The notes under the pieces are model-generated. The model saw nothing but the letters and a program-made list of their open reading frames with translations. It did not search any database and had not been told where the DNA came from. From positions 1 through 55,463 of the forward strand of contig CAZICM010000064.1 of assembly GCA_964537685.1 (NCBI GenBank): 55,463 bases of DNA. The letters are read 5' to 3'. Position 1 is the first letter of the stretch. Each line of letters opens with the position of its first letter. This DNA is from CAZICM01 sp964537685. Its GTDB lineage: Bacteria; Myxococcota_A; Polyangia; Polyangiales; Polyangiaceae. This document shows, piece by piece, positions 24,777 through 34,203 of this stretch. The translations under genes were made by a program, and so were the position numbers.

Positions 24777-26555
24777 CTACTTTTTGCCTGGAACGCGCGT
24801 TAGCACGTCGATTAGATTTGCGACGCTGGGCACGCCGAGGCCCGTCGCCGGATCCCACCCCGGACATGCCGAGTAGCCCGGAAGGCGGTGCGAAACGGCT
24901 TTCCCATGGGCATTCACCACCGTCATCTCCACATCGGTTTGCCCTTGTGAAATCTCGCGGAAGGGTGAAGGCGTCTCTTTTCGAATCGCATACAAAAGCG
25001 GGTTGATAAAGCCTACGCGGCGCAGCCCCTTGGCCCGCCTCGCCTGATTCAATCGCGCGATAATGCTCGCCCATATCGGCGCCGCAACGCTGGTTCCTCC
25101 GGCGTAGTCGACCCATTTCCCGCCCACCACCGCTTGATATCCCTGCATGGAGAGCGGTTCATCCAAACGCCTTTGCACCGAAGGCCCCGAAGCCATCAGC
25201 GCCACATCGGGAAAGCCCCGGCCATAAGGCACGACGGCGGGCTCGCTGTCGCCGCGCGAATACCAGCCCCGGCGCACGCTCGATTGCCATGCGGGCGAAG
25301 GCACTTCACGGCTAAAGCCGCCACTCGAGGCGACCCTATTAAAATGCAGCACTTTTGCAAGCCCAGGCGGAGGCGGGCCGCTCCAAGCGAGTTCGGTCAG
25401 CGGCCTGCGCGAAGTGACCATTGTGCCTCCCACCGAAAGCACCCGTTCTTCGACCGCGGGAAATACGCCGTGAGGCCAAGGAGCATCGCCGACATAACGG
25501 CCGTCCTTGATAATGCGGGGAATTCCATCGAAGGCGCCCCAGTCTCCAGCCGCCGAAATCACCGTGACGCCCAGGGCTGCGGCCTGTTCCAGAAGCCCGC
25601 TTACGACATTGCGGCCATGCAGCCGGTAATAACTTCGCTCGGGCGTAATCCAGCTCGTGCAGCAAATGGTCGGCGCATTGGTTTTATCGCCGATCACCTT
25701 CAGCAAAAATGTCGCCCAAGGATCGGCGATCACGGTTGGATCGATAAAATACACCATGATGCGCGCGCCCGGCGCCATCGCGCCCACCCACTGCACACAC
25801 ATCGAGACTTCGAGCAGATACAGCTTATTGGCGGGCGGAGGCGCTGTTTTCGCAGGCTTCGAGCCCACATGCACGGTGTGCACATGAGGCGGCTTGATTC
25901 CATGAGCATTCCAAAACTCGTGCAAATCGCGCTCATCCAGCGCACCGCCCAGCATCAAGAGCGCGATCGTTTCGCCGCTTCCATCCCATTGATCGGGAAA
26001 CTCATAGATGGCCCGTACATCCGCGGGCGTCAGCCCTCCCAGCTCGGGCGAATCTTTATCTTGCTCGCCTTCGAGCGATTCAAAGGCAATGGGATGATCG
26101 GCGCCCGCATCGCCGACCATCGTGCTTCTAGCGCGGCTGCCCTTGTGTCTCACCTTGACCGATTGCACAAAAGCCTGCATTTGCCGGGGCAGGCTCCACT
26201 CCATGGGAGGCGCGACGGACGAATCGGTCTCGTCGAGCCAGCGCAAAACTTCGCGCCCAAAGGTGCTTTCCAACTGTTTTCGGCCTGTGCGCACAAAAAT
26301 CGTCTGCCCCGACATCGAACGCACATCGAGATGAAACATCCCCTTGGACTTGACCCAATCGATCACCTTACGGCGCTCTTCATCGGGCAGGCGCACCAAT
26401 TCTTTCAGCGCGTCCCTATCGATAGGCTCGGCGGAAGAGCCCGGCGCGGACACCGAATCGGCGATACGGCGGATCTCGCCCCGATCGTTTTCATGCAGAA
26501 TGAGCACCAAAATCAGCTCATCCGATGGGTTTTTATCGGCGGTCTGAGCGTTCAC
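24777..26555 (-). CDS. Sedolisin (S53) family peptidase with altered charge relay
   Basis: 592 residues from a GTG that overlaps the halogenase stop (GTGA). Residues 1-~170 are a pro-kumamolisin-type activation domain (RSMSGQTIFVRTGRKQL), with no signal peptide. The catalytic domain keeps Glu249, the oxyanion Asp338 (SAAGDWG), Ser489 (GGTSVAAP) and the C-terminal PGWDPATGLG calcium-site region. The charge-relay Asp that normally stands four residues after the Glu (E-x-x-x-D) is Cys253 (LEVSMC), encoded by TGT. Sedolisins cleave peptides at acidic pH. Here the enzyme may be slow, altered or inactive. The halogenase partner and the facing NHLP gene make leader cleavage a reasonable hypothesis. 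Confidence 0.9.
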   Translation of the reverse strand: MNAQTADKNPSDELILVLILHENDRGEIRRIADSVSAPGSSAEPIDRDALKELVRLPDEERRKVIDWVKSKGMFHLDVRSMSGQTIFVRTGRKQLESTFGREVLRWLDETDSSVAPPMEWSLPRQMQAFVQSVKVRHKGSRARSTMVGDAGADHPIAFESLEGEQDKDSPELGGLTPADVRAIYEFPDQWDGSGETIALLMLGGALDERDLHEFWNAHGIKPPHVHTVHVGSKPAKTAPPPANKLYLLEVSMCVQWVGAMAPGARIMVYFIDPTVIADPWATFLLKVIGDKTNAPTICCTSWITPERSYYRLHGRNVVSGLLEQAAALGVTVISAAGDWGAFDGIPRIIKDGRYVGDAPWPHGVFPAVEERVLSVGGTMVTSRRPLTELAWSGPPPPGLAKVLHFNRVASSGGFSREVPSPAWQSSVRRGWYSRGDSEPAVVPYGRGFPDVALMASGPSVQRRLDEPLSMQGYQAVVGGKWVDYAGGTSVAAPIWASIIARLNQARRAKGLRRVGFINPLLYAIRKETPSPFREISQGQTDVEMTVVNAHGKAVSHRLPGYSACPGWDPATGLGVPSVANLIDVLTRVPGKK

Positions 26556-28366
26556 GCCGCACCGTCCGCGGCCTTTTCCAATTTCACAAAACCCTTCAGC
26601 GCCGCGGCTTTTACGATGCTGATGGCCGATTTGCGGATCGCGTCGGGAGCCGCTGTTCGCTCGGGCAAGAGGGCCGGCGCGGCCATAAGCAAATCGCCAA
26701 CCTTGTTATGCTGAGCGATTGCATCGACGACCGGCGACAGCGCGGGTGCAATTCGAGCGGGTGCTGCGGCAATTCGATGAGAAAAATCAAATTGATAGGG
26801 AACGAGATCGTGATACACATCGAGTTCGCCTGTGGGCGCGCCTTCAATCAAAAAGGGTTCCGTGCGCAGATCCAATTTAAAAGGAGTAAGTGTTGTCATT
26901 GTGCAATTGGATAAATCATCAGGGGCAGGCAAACCATCGTCATGAAAGATATTGAGCACATCGCCTGAAAGGCCGGCGGCGCCTGAAACGAGAGGAAGAA
27001 CGGTATCGGGGCTAATGGCGCGGAGGGTTGGAAAAAAGCCTGCGGTTGCCATTGTAAAAGCCTGGCGATTTTCGATTTCGAGCTTACCCGTTGAATTCAC
27101 CAAGCGCTGAGCCTCCCACCACCACGATTCGGCCGCGCGGTTATTGCCATAGAACACCCTGGCCAGCCTCAGAAAAGCCCCGGCTTCTCCCCGCATATAA
27201 TCGGCATGAGCTCTCCACAGCGCTTCTTTTGAAAGCTCGGGGCGCTTTCGCGCGGTATTGAAGGTATAGGCCGCCCGGTGAGCGCTTTGCATCGCGAGCG
27301 TTACGCCCGACGATAGAATGGGATCGATAAAAATGGCCGCGTCTCCTACGGCCGCCCAGCCTTTTCCAACGGGTTTTTCCGCCCACGACGACCAATCGCG
27401 GCTGCACGATACCCGCTTCTGACCGGGCAAAAAATCGGTCCGGAGCTCGGCATCCTTCACCAAATCGCTCACTTCCGGACAACTGCGCAGCATCTCCCAA
27501 AAGAAGGTTTCTAAATCCACATTCTTTAGGCGATCTTTAAAATGCGCCGTATTGGTGACAGCCCCCACGCTCATTAAGTCGTCACCGATGGGGATATACC
27601 AAATCCAGCCTTTTTCAACGGATGCGATAAACACATTGCTGCGATCGCGCGTACCGGAATAAATCACTTTCCAGCCCGCATTTTTTAAATACCCATAGAC
27701 CGCGAAATTGTTCATCGCCGGATCGCGCACGCGCTTGTTCCGCGTCATCAATCCCGTAAGTCCTGTCGCATCCAATACGAAAGGCGTGTATATAATACCC
27801 CGCTCTCCCCTTTCATTTTCCCATTCCACGCCTTCGACTTCGCCTTCATCTCCGTCGGTTTCCGCCGCTTTGCGCAAAATTGAAAGCGCCTTCGTTCCCT
27901 CCCGCACATCCACCCCAAAATGCCGAGCCTGATCGATTAATATCTTATCGAATTCGGCTCTTCTCACATTGACGGCGGAAAAGGTTTCATCCCTTTGCAT
28001 GGGGCGCCGGAGCAATTTCGAAAAATCTTGCCCCAATACGTTGATAACTGTCCCTCCCCCCGGCGCCGGAATATTTTGGATTTTTAAATAATCGGCATCC
28101 CAAGGCGTTCTATCGCGTCCCCAAATAAATGTAATGCCCATTTTTTTGACGAATGTGCTTCGAATGCGATCGTATATTTCCAAATCGCGCAGCACGGGAT
28201 TGAGCGCGGGAATCGTCGACTCACCTATATGATAACGGGGAAAATGATCCTTTTCTAAAAGGACAATACGAAGATTTGGGGCGTATTTTTGAGCGATCGC
28301 CGCGAAGGTACTGCCCGCGGGACCGCCGCCTAAAACCACACAATCACAATGCTCGCTGCGCGTCAT
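26552..28366 (-). CDS. Flavin-dependent halogenase-like oxidoreductase
   Basis: 604 residues. FAD-binding G-G-G-P-A-G lies at 13-18, then F-P-R-Y-H-I-G-E-S-T-I-P at 42-53. The halogenase signature W-x-W-x-I-P is present as W-I-W-Y-I-P at 254-259. A G-D-A-A-x-F-I-D-P motif lies at about 340. Flavin-dependent halogenases make HOCl/HOBr at FADH2 and deliver it to aromatic or aliphatic carbon. Some related monooxygenases share the first motifs, but the WxWxIP favours halogenase. The C-terminal ~170 residues are an extension beyond the usual catalytic core. It is the first gene of an operon with the S53 peptidase (4-base overlap). The substrate is unknown. Confidence 0.85.
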   Translation of the reverse strand: MTRSEHCDCVVLGGGPAGSTFAAIAQKYAPNLRIVLLEKDHFPRYHIGESTIPALNPVLRDLEIYDRIRSTFVKKMGITFIWGRDRTPWDADYLKIQNIPAPGGGTVINVLGQDFSKLLRRPMQRDETFSAVNVRRAEFDKILIDQARHFGVDVREGTKALSILRKAAETDGDEGEVEGVEWENERGERGIIYTPFVLDATGLTGLMTRNKRVRDPAMNNFAVYGYLKNAGWKVIYSGTRDRSNVFIASVEKGWIWYIPIGDDLMSVGAVTNTAHFKDRLKNVDLETFFWEMLRSCPEVSDLVKDAELRTDFLPGQKRVSCSRDWSSWAEKPVGKGWAAVGDAAIFIDPILSSGVTLAMQSAHRAAYTFNTARKRPELSKEALWRAHADYMRGEAGAFLRLARVFYGNNRAAESWWWEAQRLVNSTGKLEIENRQAFTMATAGFFPTLRAISPDTVLPLVSGAAGLSGDVLNIFHDDGLPAPDDLSNCTMTTLTPFKLDLRTEPFLIEGAPTGELDVYHDLVPYQFDFSHRIAAAPARIAPALSPVVDAIAQHNKVGDLLMAAPALLPERTAAPDAIRKSAISIVKAAALKGFVKLEKAADGAA

Positions 28367-28390
28367 GCGAGCTTCACTAGCTGAAATCGA

Positions 28391-28942
28391 TCATTGGCAC
28401 AATGGACAGCCGAGGGGGCAGGTGCCATCGACGGGATCGTGGCAGGCCGGGCCGCCCGCAGGCCCAGGTCCTTGAACATCACAACAGAGTTGGCCAGGTT
28501 TGCAGCAGGCGTTTCCGCAACAGCTTCCATTGGTGCCCAGGCATTGCTGAGGATTGTCACATGGAGCCTGCATGCACATTCCCGCGCAAAAAGGATTGGG
28601 CCCTGGACAAGTGACGCCACATGCGCCGCAATTGAAAATATCGTTGGCGAGATTCACGCATTTGCCGTTGCAGCAAGTGAATCCAGCACCACACGCCGGA
28701 TTGCAATCGTTGGTGCCGCCTCCCTGTCCTATCCCGCCTTGACCACTGCCTCCTGGACCGCCGCCTCCTTGCGCCATTCCGCCCGCGCCCGCTTGACCTG
28801 ACGAAGACGACGTACTCCCGCCGCTGCTCGATGAGGCCGATTGCCCGCCCGAACCGGTGCCTCCATCGGTGGTCGTGCCGCTACAGCCATAGGCCATCGC
28901 CGCCAAACAAGCGAAGCATGCAAGAAAACGAAGAGATTTCAT
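28391..28942 (-). CDS. Cys-rich lipoprotein with Gly/Gln/Ser linker
   Basis: 183 residues from the ATG at 28942, which has an aaaggag site. An earlier start at 28963 lacks one. The lipobox ends MAYGC (Cys20). The next ~60 residues are Ser, Gly and Gln rich. The C-terminal half has about 24 cysteines arranged as repeats (CNPACGAGFTCCNGKCV, then CGNACCKPGQLCC), like the Cys-rich repeats in many Polyangia surface proteins. It lies 24 bases upstream of the halogenase start region on the same strand, so it may be the start of the same transcript. Function unknown. Confidence 0.8.
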   Translation of the reverse strand: MKSLRFLACFACLAAMAYGCSGTTTDGGTGSGGQSASSSSGGSTSSSSGQAGAGGMAQGGGGPGGSGQGGIGQGGGTNDCNPACGAGFTCCNGKCVNLANDIFNCGACGVTCPGPNPFCAGMCMQAPCDNPQQCLGTNGSCCGNACCKPGQLCCDVQGPGPAGGPACHDPVDGTCPLGCPLCQ

Positions 28943-28974
28943 AAGAGCTCCTTTGCAGAACAAGCCTATTCATC

Positions 28975-31680
28975 CTAATGCAAATGAACACGGCCCGCAG
29001 TCTCCATCAGCATCGAAAGCACCAGCGGATCGCCCATGCCCGATGTAGAACCCGCAAACGCCCGCAGCCTTGCCAAACGCATCGCATCTCTCGTAAACAG
29101 CGGCTCATTCAGCGCTACGGCGGCCGCCTCCAGAATCCCTTCCCGCTCGCTCAGCATCGCCATGGCCGAGCTTCTATCGCCCGCCGCAATGCGCGCCGCC
29201 GCCGCCGCCAGCGTTTCGCCCGCTGAAAACCCGTGCACCGTACGCACGACCGTCGCATCGGCCGAGGCCGCGCTTTCCGCATCGCTTGACGCATAATCAA
29301 TGCGCAGCGGGATTTCTTCAACAACGTTTTTCTTTGCAATTCGATCTTTATATTTCAATTCAATCGATGCAATGGATCGGGGCTCAATACCTTCAGGAAC
29401 CTGAAGTTTTAATAAAAGCGAATGGCTATCATCCCTGGCAAATGCCGGAATAAAAAATCGCATCCCACCTTCCCGGTCTTCATGCCTATCCTGTGCAATG
29501 CCATCCCTTCGTGAAGCCTGAATATCCGCTGCAATTTCTTGAGATCTCACCGCGGCTGCTTCCTGCTGATTCAATCGCCTTGAACCATAGACCCGGAGCA
29601 AATTCGTGCCATTCTTTAGCCGAACCCGAAGCTCCAGCGCCGTCGCCACAGGATCGAGCCGTTTTGATAATTCCATCGATAATGCCGATGCAATTTGATC
29701 GCCGTCTTTTAGGTAATAATACCCGCCGGCTCCATCCGATGCAATTGAACTCATCAGTTGACCATCGTAATCGCTGCCCAATCCGAGCGCACTGGTTTGA
29801 ATGCCATCTTGAAAGGCATCCAGGGCAAGGCGGCTAATGGCGGGGCTAAAAGTCGTGCCCGACGTGGCCCGCCCATCCGACAAAAGAAGCACCACCCGAA
29901 CCGCATCGGACGCCGTGTGGCTCTTTCGGGCCTGGGCATAACCTTCGCTCAATCCCGAATAAATATTGGTTCCGCCCCAATCTTTCAGCGAACGGATCAC
30001 CGACTTAATCGCTTCGCGCCGCGGACCAACCAGCGTATTGGGCACATTCACTTCGGCTGAATCCGAAAAAGTCACCAGTGAAAACTCATCAGAAGGCGCC
30101 AATTGATCGACCAATTTTTGGGCTGCTTCCTTGGCCTTTTCCAAAGGTTCGCCTTCCATCGAACCGCTTACATCCAAGACCAAATGCACCGATAAATGAG
30201 GCCGTTCGGCGGGTTTTTCCGGCGAGCCCGCGAGCGAAAGCCTCACATGAAAGGCACCTCCCGAGGGGGCAATCTTCAGCCGTTCTAAATCGGCCCGAAA
30301 CGCCAGGGCTTTTCCTTCGGGAACAGCCAACGGCGGGGTATAGCGCGCCCCGATATCGCTGACCAATTCGCGTTCCGAAGAAGGCACAACCCCGCGTGAA
30401 ACGGCGGATTCAAAGGCCGAAAGATGACCTCCACCGGGCCTGTAGGTCGTGGCAAAACGGCCATTGGGATCGATGGGCGCTTCTGTGGGAGCATATTCGC
30501 TTCCAAACATAGGCTTTGGGCCATTTCCAGCGCCTGCGGTGGCCGTTGGATATTGAGGAACAGGAGGTGTCACGCCCCTGCCGACGCCCATGGTTTGTCC
30601 TACTCCACCACCGCTTCCATGCCCAATCGTGCCAATCGAGCCCAAACCTTGAGGACCGGGACCTCCACCTCCACCAAAGCCTGTTCCTGAAACCCCAAAA
30701 CCGCCCATCCCATAGGAAACAGAATCCCCCTGCCCCGAATCGCTTCCCCAAGGAGCCGACGGTGCATTTGGATCTCCCCCAGTTCCGCTATTCAAGAGCC
30801 CAATCATCCCAAATTCAGCGGCTTCTTGATAGGCTTGCCGGCGCTGAAGCGGGTCTGGCCCATTGCCTTGCGAAGGTCCCGATGTACCAAATCGCATTTT
30901 GTTGCCTTTGGCACCGGCCAGGCTTCCCATGCTGCCTTCCTCGCCTTTGGCCCGCGTCCCCGAACCGCCTTCTTTGGAATCCGCCCTGCGATCCGGCTCT
31001 TTTTCCGTCTCGCTGGCCTCTTCCTCTCTTTCCGCCGATGCATTTAAAAAGCGCTGCATTAAATACACTTGCTCCACCGTGACATCATTATCCTCGGCCA
31101 CCGTTTCCGAGAGGGAGGGCACGGCAAATGCACACCATACCATCGCGCTAACATGCAATACGGTTGAAAGCGCATGATAAGGAAGCGCTTTTTTATCTAA
31201 ATAGAAATGCCCAGCCACAGCTTTTCCTGCCCGCACCAGGCCCACTTCGATATCAAATCCTCCCAATTCAATGCGCGCTTTGTTTCCCATGGCCAGGGCC
31301 ACCGTAGAAAGTCCTGAAAGTTCAGTGGCTTCCATACGCGGGCCAATTCGATCGTTTAGAGGAATCTCCTTGGCCTCGCCTTCTTGAATCAATACACCCG
31401 TTGCCTTTGGCAATACCACCAAATGCACTGAGCCATCCGCCTGAACCCACACCAAAGGAATACGGGCAAACCCGGCTGCGGAAAGCGGCAAAAAGCAGTC
31501 AACCGGCCCCAGAGAAGCATCGCCCACATAAAAAGAGCGGGGCGGACTTAAATGCTTCACGCAAACCACACCCGCGCCCCAGCGCACAACAATCTCAATG
31601 CATTGATTTAAGCTCTCCATTGCATCGATTTTAGAAGATGCACCAACGATTTTTTCCTGCGGCAGACAGTCGTTTCCCAT
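28975..31680 (-). CDS. Large vWA-domain membrane protein
   Basis: About 901 residues from the ATG at 31680, chosen for the gagg site before it. The frame runs on to a TTG at 31758, and an ATG at 31620 is also possible. The N-terminal ~160 residues contain CIEIVVRWGAGVV then KHLSPPRSFYVGD, a pattern I associate with FHA-like N-termini in myxobacterial motility/TonB-type proteins, but this is not certain. A membrane helix lies near 190-210. A long Gly/Ser/Pro linker (about 240-430) leads to a vWA domain with a complete MIDAS (DVSGS; the Thr in SLVTFSDS; LLSDGR). The C-terminal ~200 residues are beta-rich. Likely an envelope protein with a metal-dependent adhesion domain. Confidence 0.8.
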   Translation of the reverse strand: MGNDCLPQEKIVGASSKIDAMESLNQCIEIVVRWGAGVVCVKHLSPPRSFYVGDASLGPVDCFLPLSAAGFARIPLVWVQADGSVHLVVLPKATGVLIQEGEAKEIPLNDRIGPRMEATELSGLSTVALAMGNKARIELGGFDIEVGLVRAGKAVAGHFYLDKKALPYHALSTVLHVSAMVWCAFAVPSLSETVAEDNDVTVEQVYLMQRFLNASAEREEEASETEKEPDRRADSKEGGSGTRAKGEEGSMGSLAGAKGNKMRFGTSGPSQGNGPDPLQRRQAYQEAAEFGMIGLLNSGTGGDPNAPSAPWGSDSGQGDSVSYGMGGFGVSGTGFGGGGGPGPQGLGSIGTIGHGSGGGVGQTMGVGRGVTPPVPQYPTATAGAGNGPKPMFGSEYAPTEAPIDPNGRFATTYRPGGGHLSAFESAVSRGVVPSSERELVSDIGARYTPPLAVPEGKALAFRADLERLKIAPSGGAFHVRLSLAGSPEKPAERPHLSVHLVLDVSGSMEGEPLEKAKEAAQKLVDQLAPSDEFSLVTFSDSAEVNVPNTLVGPRREAIKSVIRSLKDWGGTNIYSGLSEGYAQARKSHTASDAVRVVLLLSDGRATSGTTFSPAISRLALDAFQDGIQTSALGLGSDYDGQLMSSIASDGAGGYYYLKDGDQIASALSMELSKRLDPVATALELRVRLKNGTNLLRVYGSRRLNQQEAAAVRSQEIAADIQASRRDGIAQDRHEDREGGMRFFIPAFARDDSHSLLLKLQVPEGIEPRSIASIELKYKDRIAKKNVVEEIPLRIDYASSDAESAASADATVVRTVHGFSAGETLAAAAARIAAGDRSSAMAMLSEREGILEAAAVALNEPLFTRDAMRLARLRAFAGSTSGMGDPLVLSMLMETAGRVHLH

Positions 31681-31855
31681 GGCGGCCTCGCACCTATTCT
31701 TTCCGCTTCCCAGGCGAACGCGCTCTTCACCAAAACAAGCGATCTTCGCCAAACCCAAGCGGCTTCTCCCCTGACAGCCCCCCGCTGAAAAAAGTTCCCA
31801 GCGGATTTTTTTTCACGTAGAGTGCACGCCCTCCCGCGAACCAACCAGGGGAGAA

Positions 31856-34201
31856 ATGATCATGCAAGCGAACAACCCAGCATCCAGCGAATCCAAAACG
31901 CCTCCGGGCGAAGGCTCTGATGCCAAAAACTTCATCCGGGAAATCATCGATCGCGATCTTGAAAGCGGAAAGCACAAGACCGTCGTGACCCGTTTTCCGC
32001 CCGAGCCCAATGGCTATTTACATATTGGCCATGCGAAAAGCATTTGCCTTAATTTCGGCCTGGCGCGCGATTATGGCGGGGTGTGTCATCTGCGTTTCGA
32101 TGATACCAATCCCACAACCGAAGACGTGGAGTATGTGCAGGCCATTCAGAGGGATGTGCGATGGCTGGGCTTTGATTGGGGCGAAAAACTCTTTTTTGCC
32201 TCGGGGTATTACGATAAACTCTATGAATTTGCCGAGGAATTAATTCGGCGTGGCAAAGCCTATATTTGCTCGCTCAATGAAGAAGATGTGCGCAAATACC
32301 GCGGCACAATCACCGAGGCGGGCATAGAAAGCCCTTACCGCCATCGCTCGGTTGAAGAGAATCTCGATTTATTCCGGCGCATGAAGAAGGGCGAATTCCA
32401 AGACGGCGCGCATGTGCTGCGGGCAAAAATCGATATGGCGAATCCCAATATGAAAATGCGCGATCCGCCCTTGTATCGCATTCGCCACGCACATCATTAC
32501 AAGACCGGCGATACCTGGTGTATTTATCCATTATATGATTTTGCCCATGCCCTATCCGATTGGATTGAAGGCATTACGCATTCAATTTGCACGCTTGAAT
32601 TTGAAAATAACCGCGAGCTCTACGATTGGTTTTTAGAAGCGCTTGAATTGCCCAAGCGGCCCCAGCAGATTGAATTTGCGAGGCTTAATCTCACCTATAC
32701 GGTCATGAGCAAGCGCAAGCTGCTTGAATTGGTGGGCGACAAGCATGTATCGGGCTGGGACGACCCGCGCATGCCTACCTTGGCGGGAATGAGGCGCAGA
32801 GGCGTAACCCCTGAAGCTTTAAGGGATTTTTGCGATCGAATTGGCGTTGCTAAAAACAATAGTATTGTTGAATTCGCGCTTTTTGAGCATGTGCTCCGTG
32901 AAAATCTCAATCAGACCGTCCCGCGGGTGATGTGCGTTCAAAAGCCATTAAAGGTGGTGATTGAAAACCTTCCGGATGGCTATAGCGAAGAATTGGACGC
33001 GCCTTATTTCCCTGTGGAAATGAAGCGGGAAGGCTCGCGCAAAGTGCCTTTTTCAAAGGTTTTGTACATCGAGCGCGACGATTTTATGCTCGATCCGCCC
33101 AAGGATTATTACAGGCTCGCTCCTGGGCGCGAAGTCCGGCTGCGCCATGCCTATGTGATCCGCTGCGAACAAGCGATTACCCATCCAGAAACAGGCGAAA
33201 TCACCGAGCTTCGCTGCACCTACGATCCGGCCTCGCGCAATGAGGGCGCGCAAACCAAGCGTATTAAGGGCACCATTCATTGGGTATCGGCCGAGCATTC
33301 CAAGGAAGTGGAAGTGCGCTTGTATGACCGTTTATTTCAGAATGAAGAGCCGGGTTCATCGGGGGCTGGCATTACAACCGAATTAAATCCAAATTCGTTG
33401 ACAGTGCTCCGCGATTGCCGGGCCGAACCCAGTTTAATTCACGCCAAGGGCGGCGAGCGTTTTCAATTCGAACGATTGGGTTTTTTCTTCGCAGATCCCA
33501 TCGATTCCAAGGAAGGCGCACCGGTCTTTAATCGAACTGTTGGCCTAAAAGATACCTGGGCCAAAGTCGCGAGCCGTGCCGCGGCACCGGCTACACCTGA
33601 GAAGACTCAAGCCCCCAAGGAAAGCAAAGCCGCTCCAAAGGTTGAGACAAAGACCGAAAAGGCGCTTTCAGAAGAAGCGCAGAAGCTCAAGGATGCGCAC
33701 GGTTTATCCCCCGAGGATGCCCGGATGATCGGGGAAGATCCGGCCCGGGTGCGTTTCTTTGAAGAAGCGTTGACCGAGCACAACAACGCTAAATTGGCTG
33801 CAAAATGGATGGTCAATGAAGTGCTTCGGGAGAATAAGGGCGCCAATCTCGGTGATTTAGCGTGTGGGGGCAAGGCATTGGGCGAGCTTTTATCGCTGTT
33901 GGAGGCTGGAACGCTGTCGGCGCCACAGGCCAAAGAAGTCTGCGCCGAGATGCTGAAGACAGGTGAAGCCCCCAAGGCGATTGTGGCCAAGAAAGGCGTT
34001 CAGCAGATATCGGATACCGGGGCCATATTGGAGGCCGTAAATGCCGTTATCGCCGAGAACGCGGATGCAGTGGGGCGTTTTAGGGCAGGCAATGCCAATG
34101 TCATGGGCGCGCTGGTGGGCATGGTGATGAAGAAAACCGGGGGCAAAGCCAATCCCAAAATGGTAAATGAAGTCTTGCGCAAGCAATTGGGAGCGGTATA
34201 G
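31856..34201 (+). CDS. glnS: Glutaminyl-tRNA synthetase with C-terminal YqeY domain
   Basis: 781 residues, with a gggagaa site before the ATG. The class I synthetase signatures are present: H-I-G-H at 56-59 after PPEPNGYL, and V-M-S-K-R near residue 282. The F-D-D-T-N-P motif and the anticodon-domain text (HWVSAEHS) are those of GlnRS rather than GluRS. The last ~200 residues, after a Lys/Ala linker near 580-610, are a YqeY/GatB C-terminal-like helical domain (VNEVLRENKGANLG, ending MVMKKTGGKANPKMVNEVL). The fusion is known from Deinococcus and other bacteria and helps bind tRNA(Gln). The gene charges tRNA(Gln) directly. It is two bases before the next gene. Confidence 0.97.
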   Translation: MIMQANNPASSESKTPPGEGSDAKNFIREIIDRDLESGKHKTVVTRFPPEPNGYLHIGHAKSICLNFGLARDYGGVCHLRFDDTNPTTEDVEYVQAIQRDVRWLGFDWGEKLFFASGYYDKLYEFAEELIRRGKAYICSLNEEDVRKYRGTITEAGIESPYRHRSVEENLDLFRRMKKGEFQDGAHVLRAKIDMANPNMKMRDPPLYRIRHAHHYKTGDTWCIYPLYDFAHALSDWIEGITHSICTLEFENNRELYDWFLEALELPKRPQQIEFARLNLTYTVMSKRKLLELVGDKHVSGWDDPRMPTLAGMRRRGVTPEALRDFCDRIGVAKNNSIVEFALFEHVLRENLNQTVPRVMCVQKPLKVVIENLPDGYSEELDAPYFPVEMKREGSRKVPFSKVLYIERDDFMLDPPKDYYRLAPGREVRLRHAYVIRCEQAITHPETGEITELRCTYDPASRNEGAQTKRIKGTIHWVSAEHSKEVEVRLYDRLFQNEEPGSSGAGITTELNPNSLTVLRDCRAEPSLIHAKGGERFQFERLGFFFADPIDSKEGAPVFNRTVGLKDTWAKVASRAAAPATPEKTQAPKESKAAPKVETKTEKALSEEAQKLKDAHGLSPEDARMIGEDPARVRFFEEALTEHNNAKLAAKWMVNEVLRENKGANLGDLACGGKALGELLSLLEAGTLSAPQAKEVCAEMLKTGEAPKAIVAKKGVQQISDTGAILEAVNAVIAENADAVGRFRAGNANVMGALVGMVMKKTGGKANPKMVNEVLRKQLGAV

Positions 34202-34203
34202 CC

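Noticed and set aside
25134..26714. 526-residue reading frame on the + strand
   Set aside because: It is antisense to the S53 gene, which has conserved catalytic motifs and a coupled start. The + product is Arg/His-rich without any motif.
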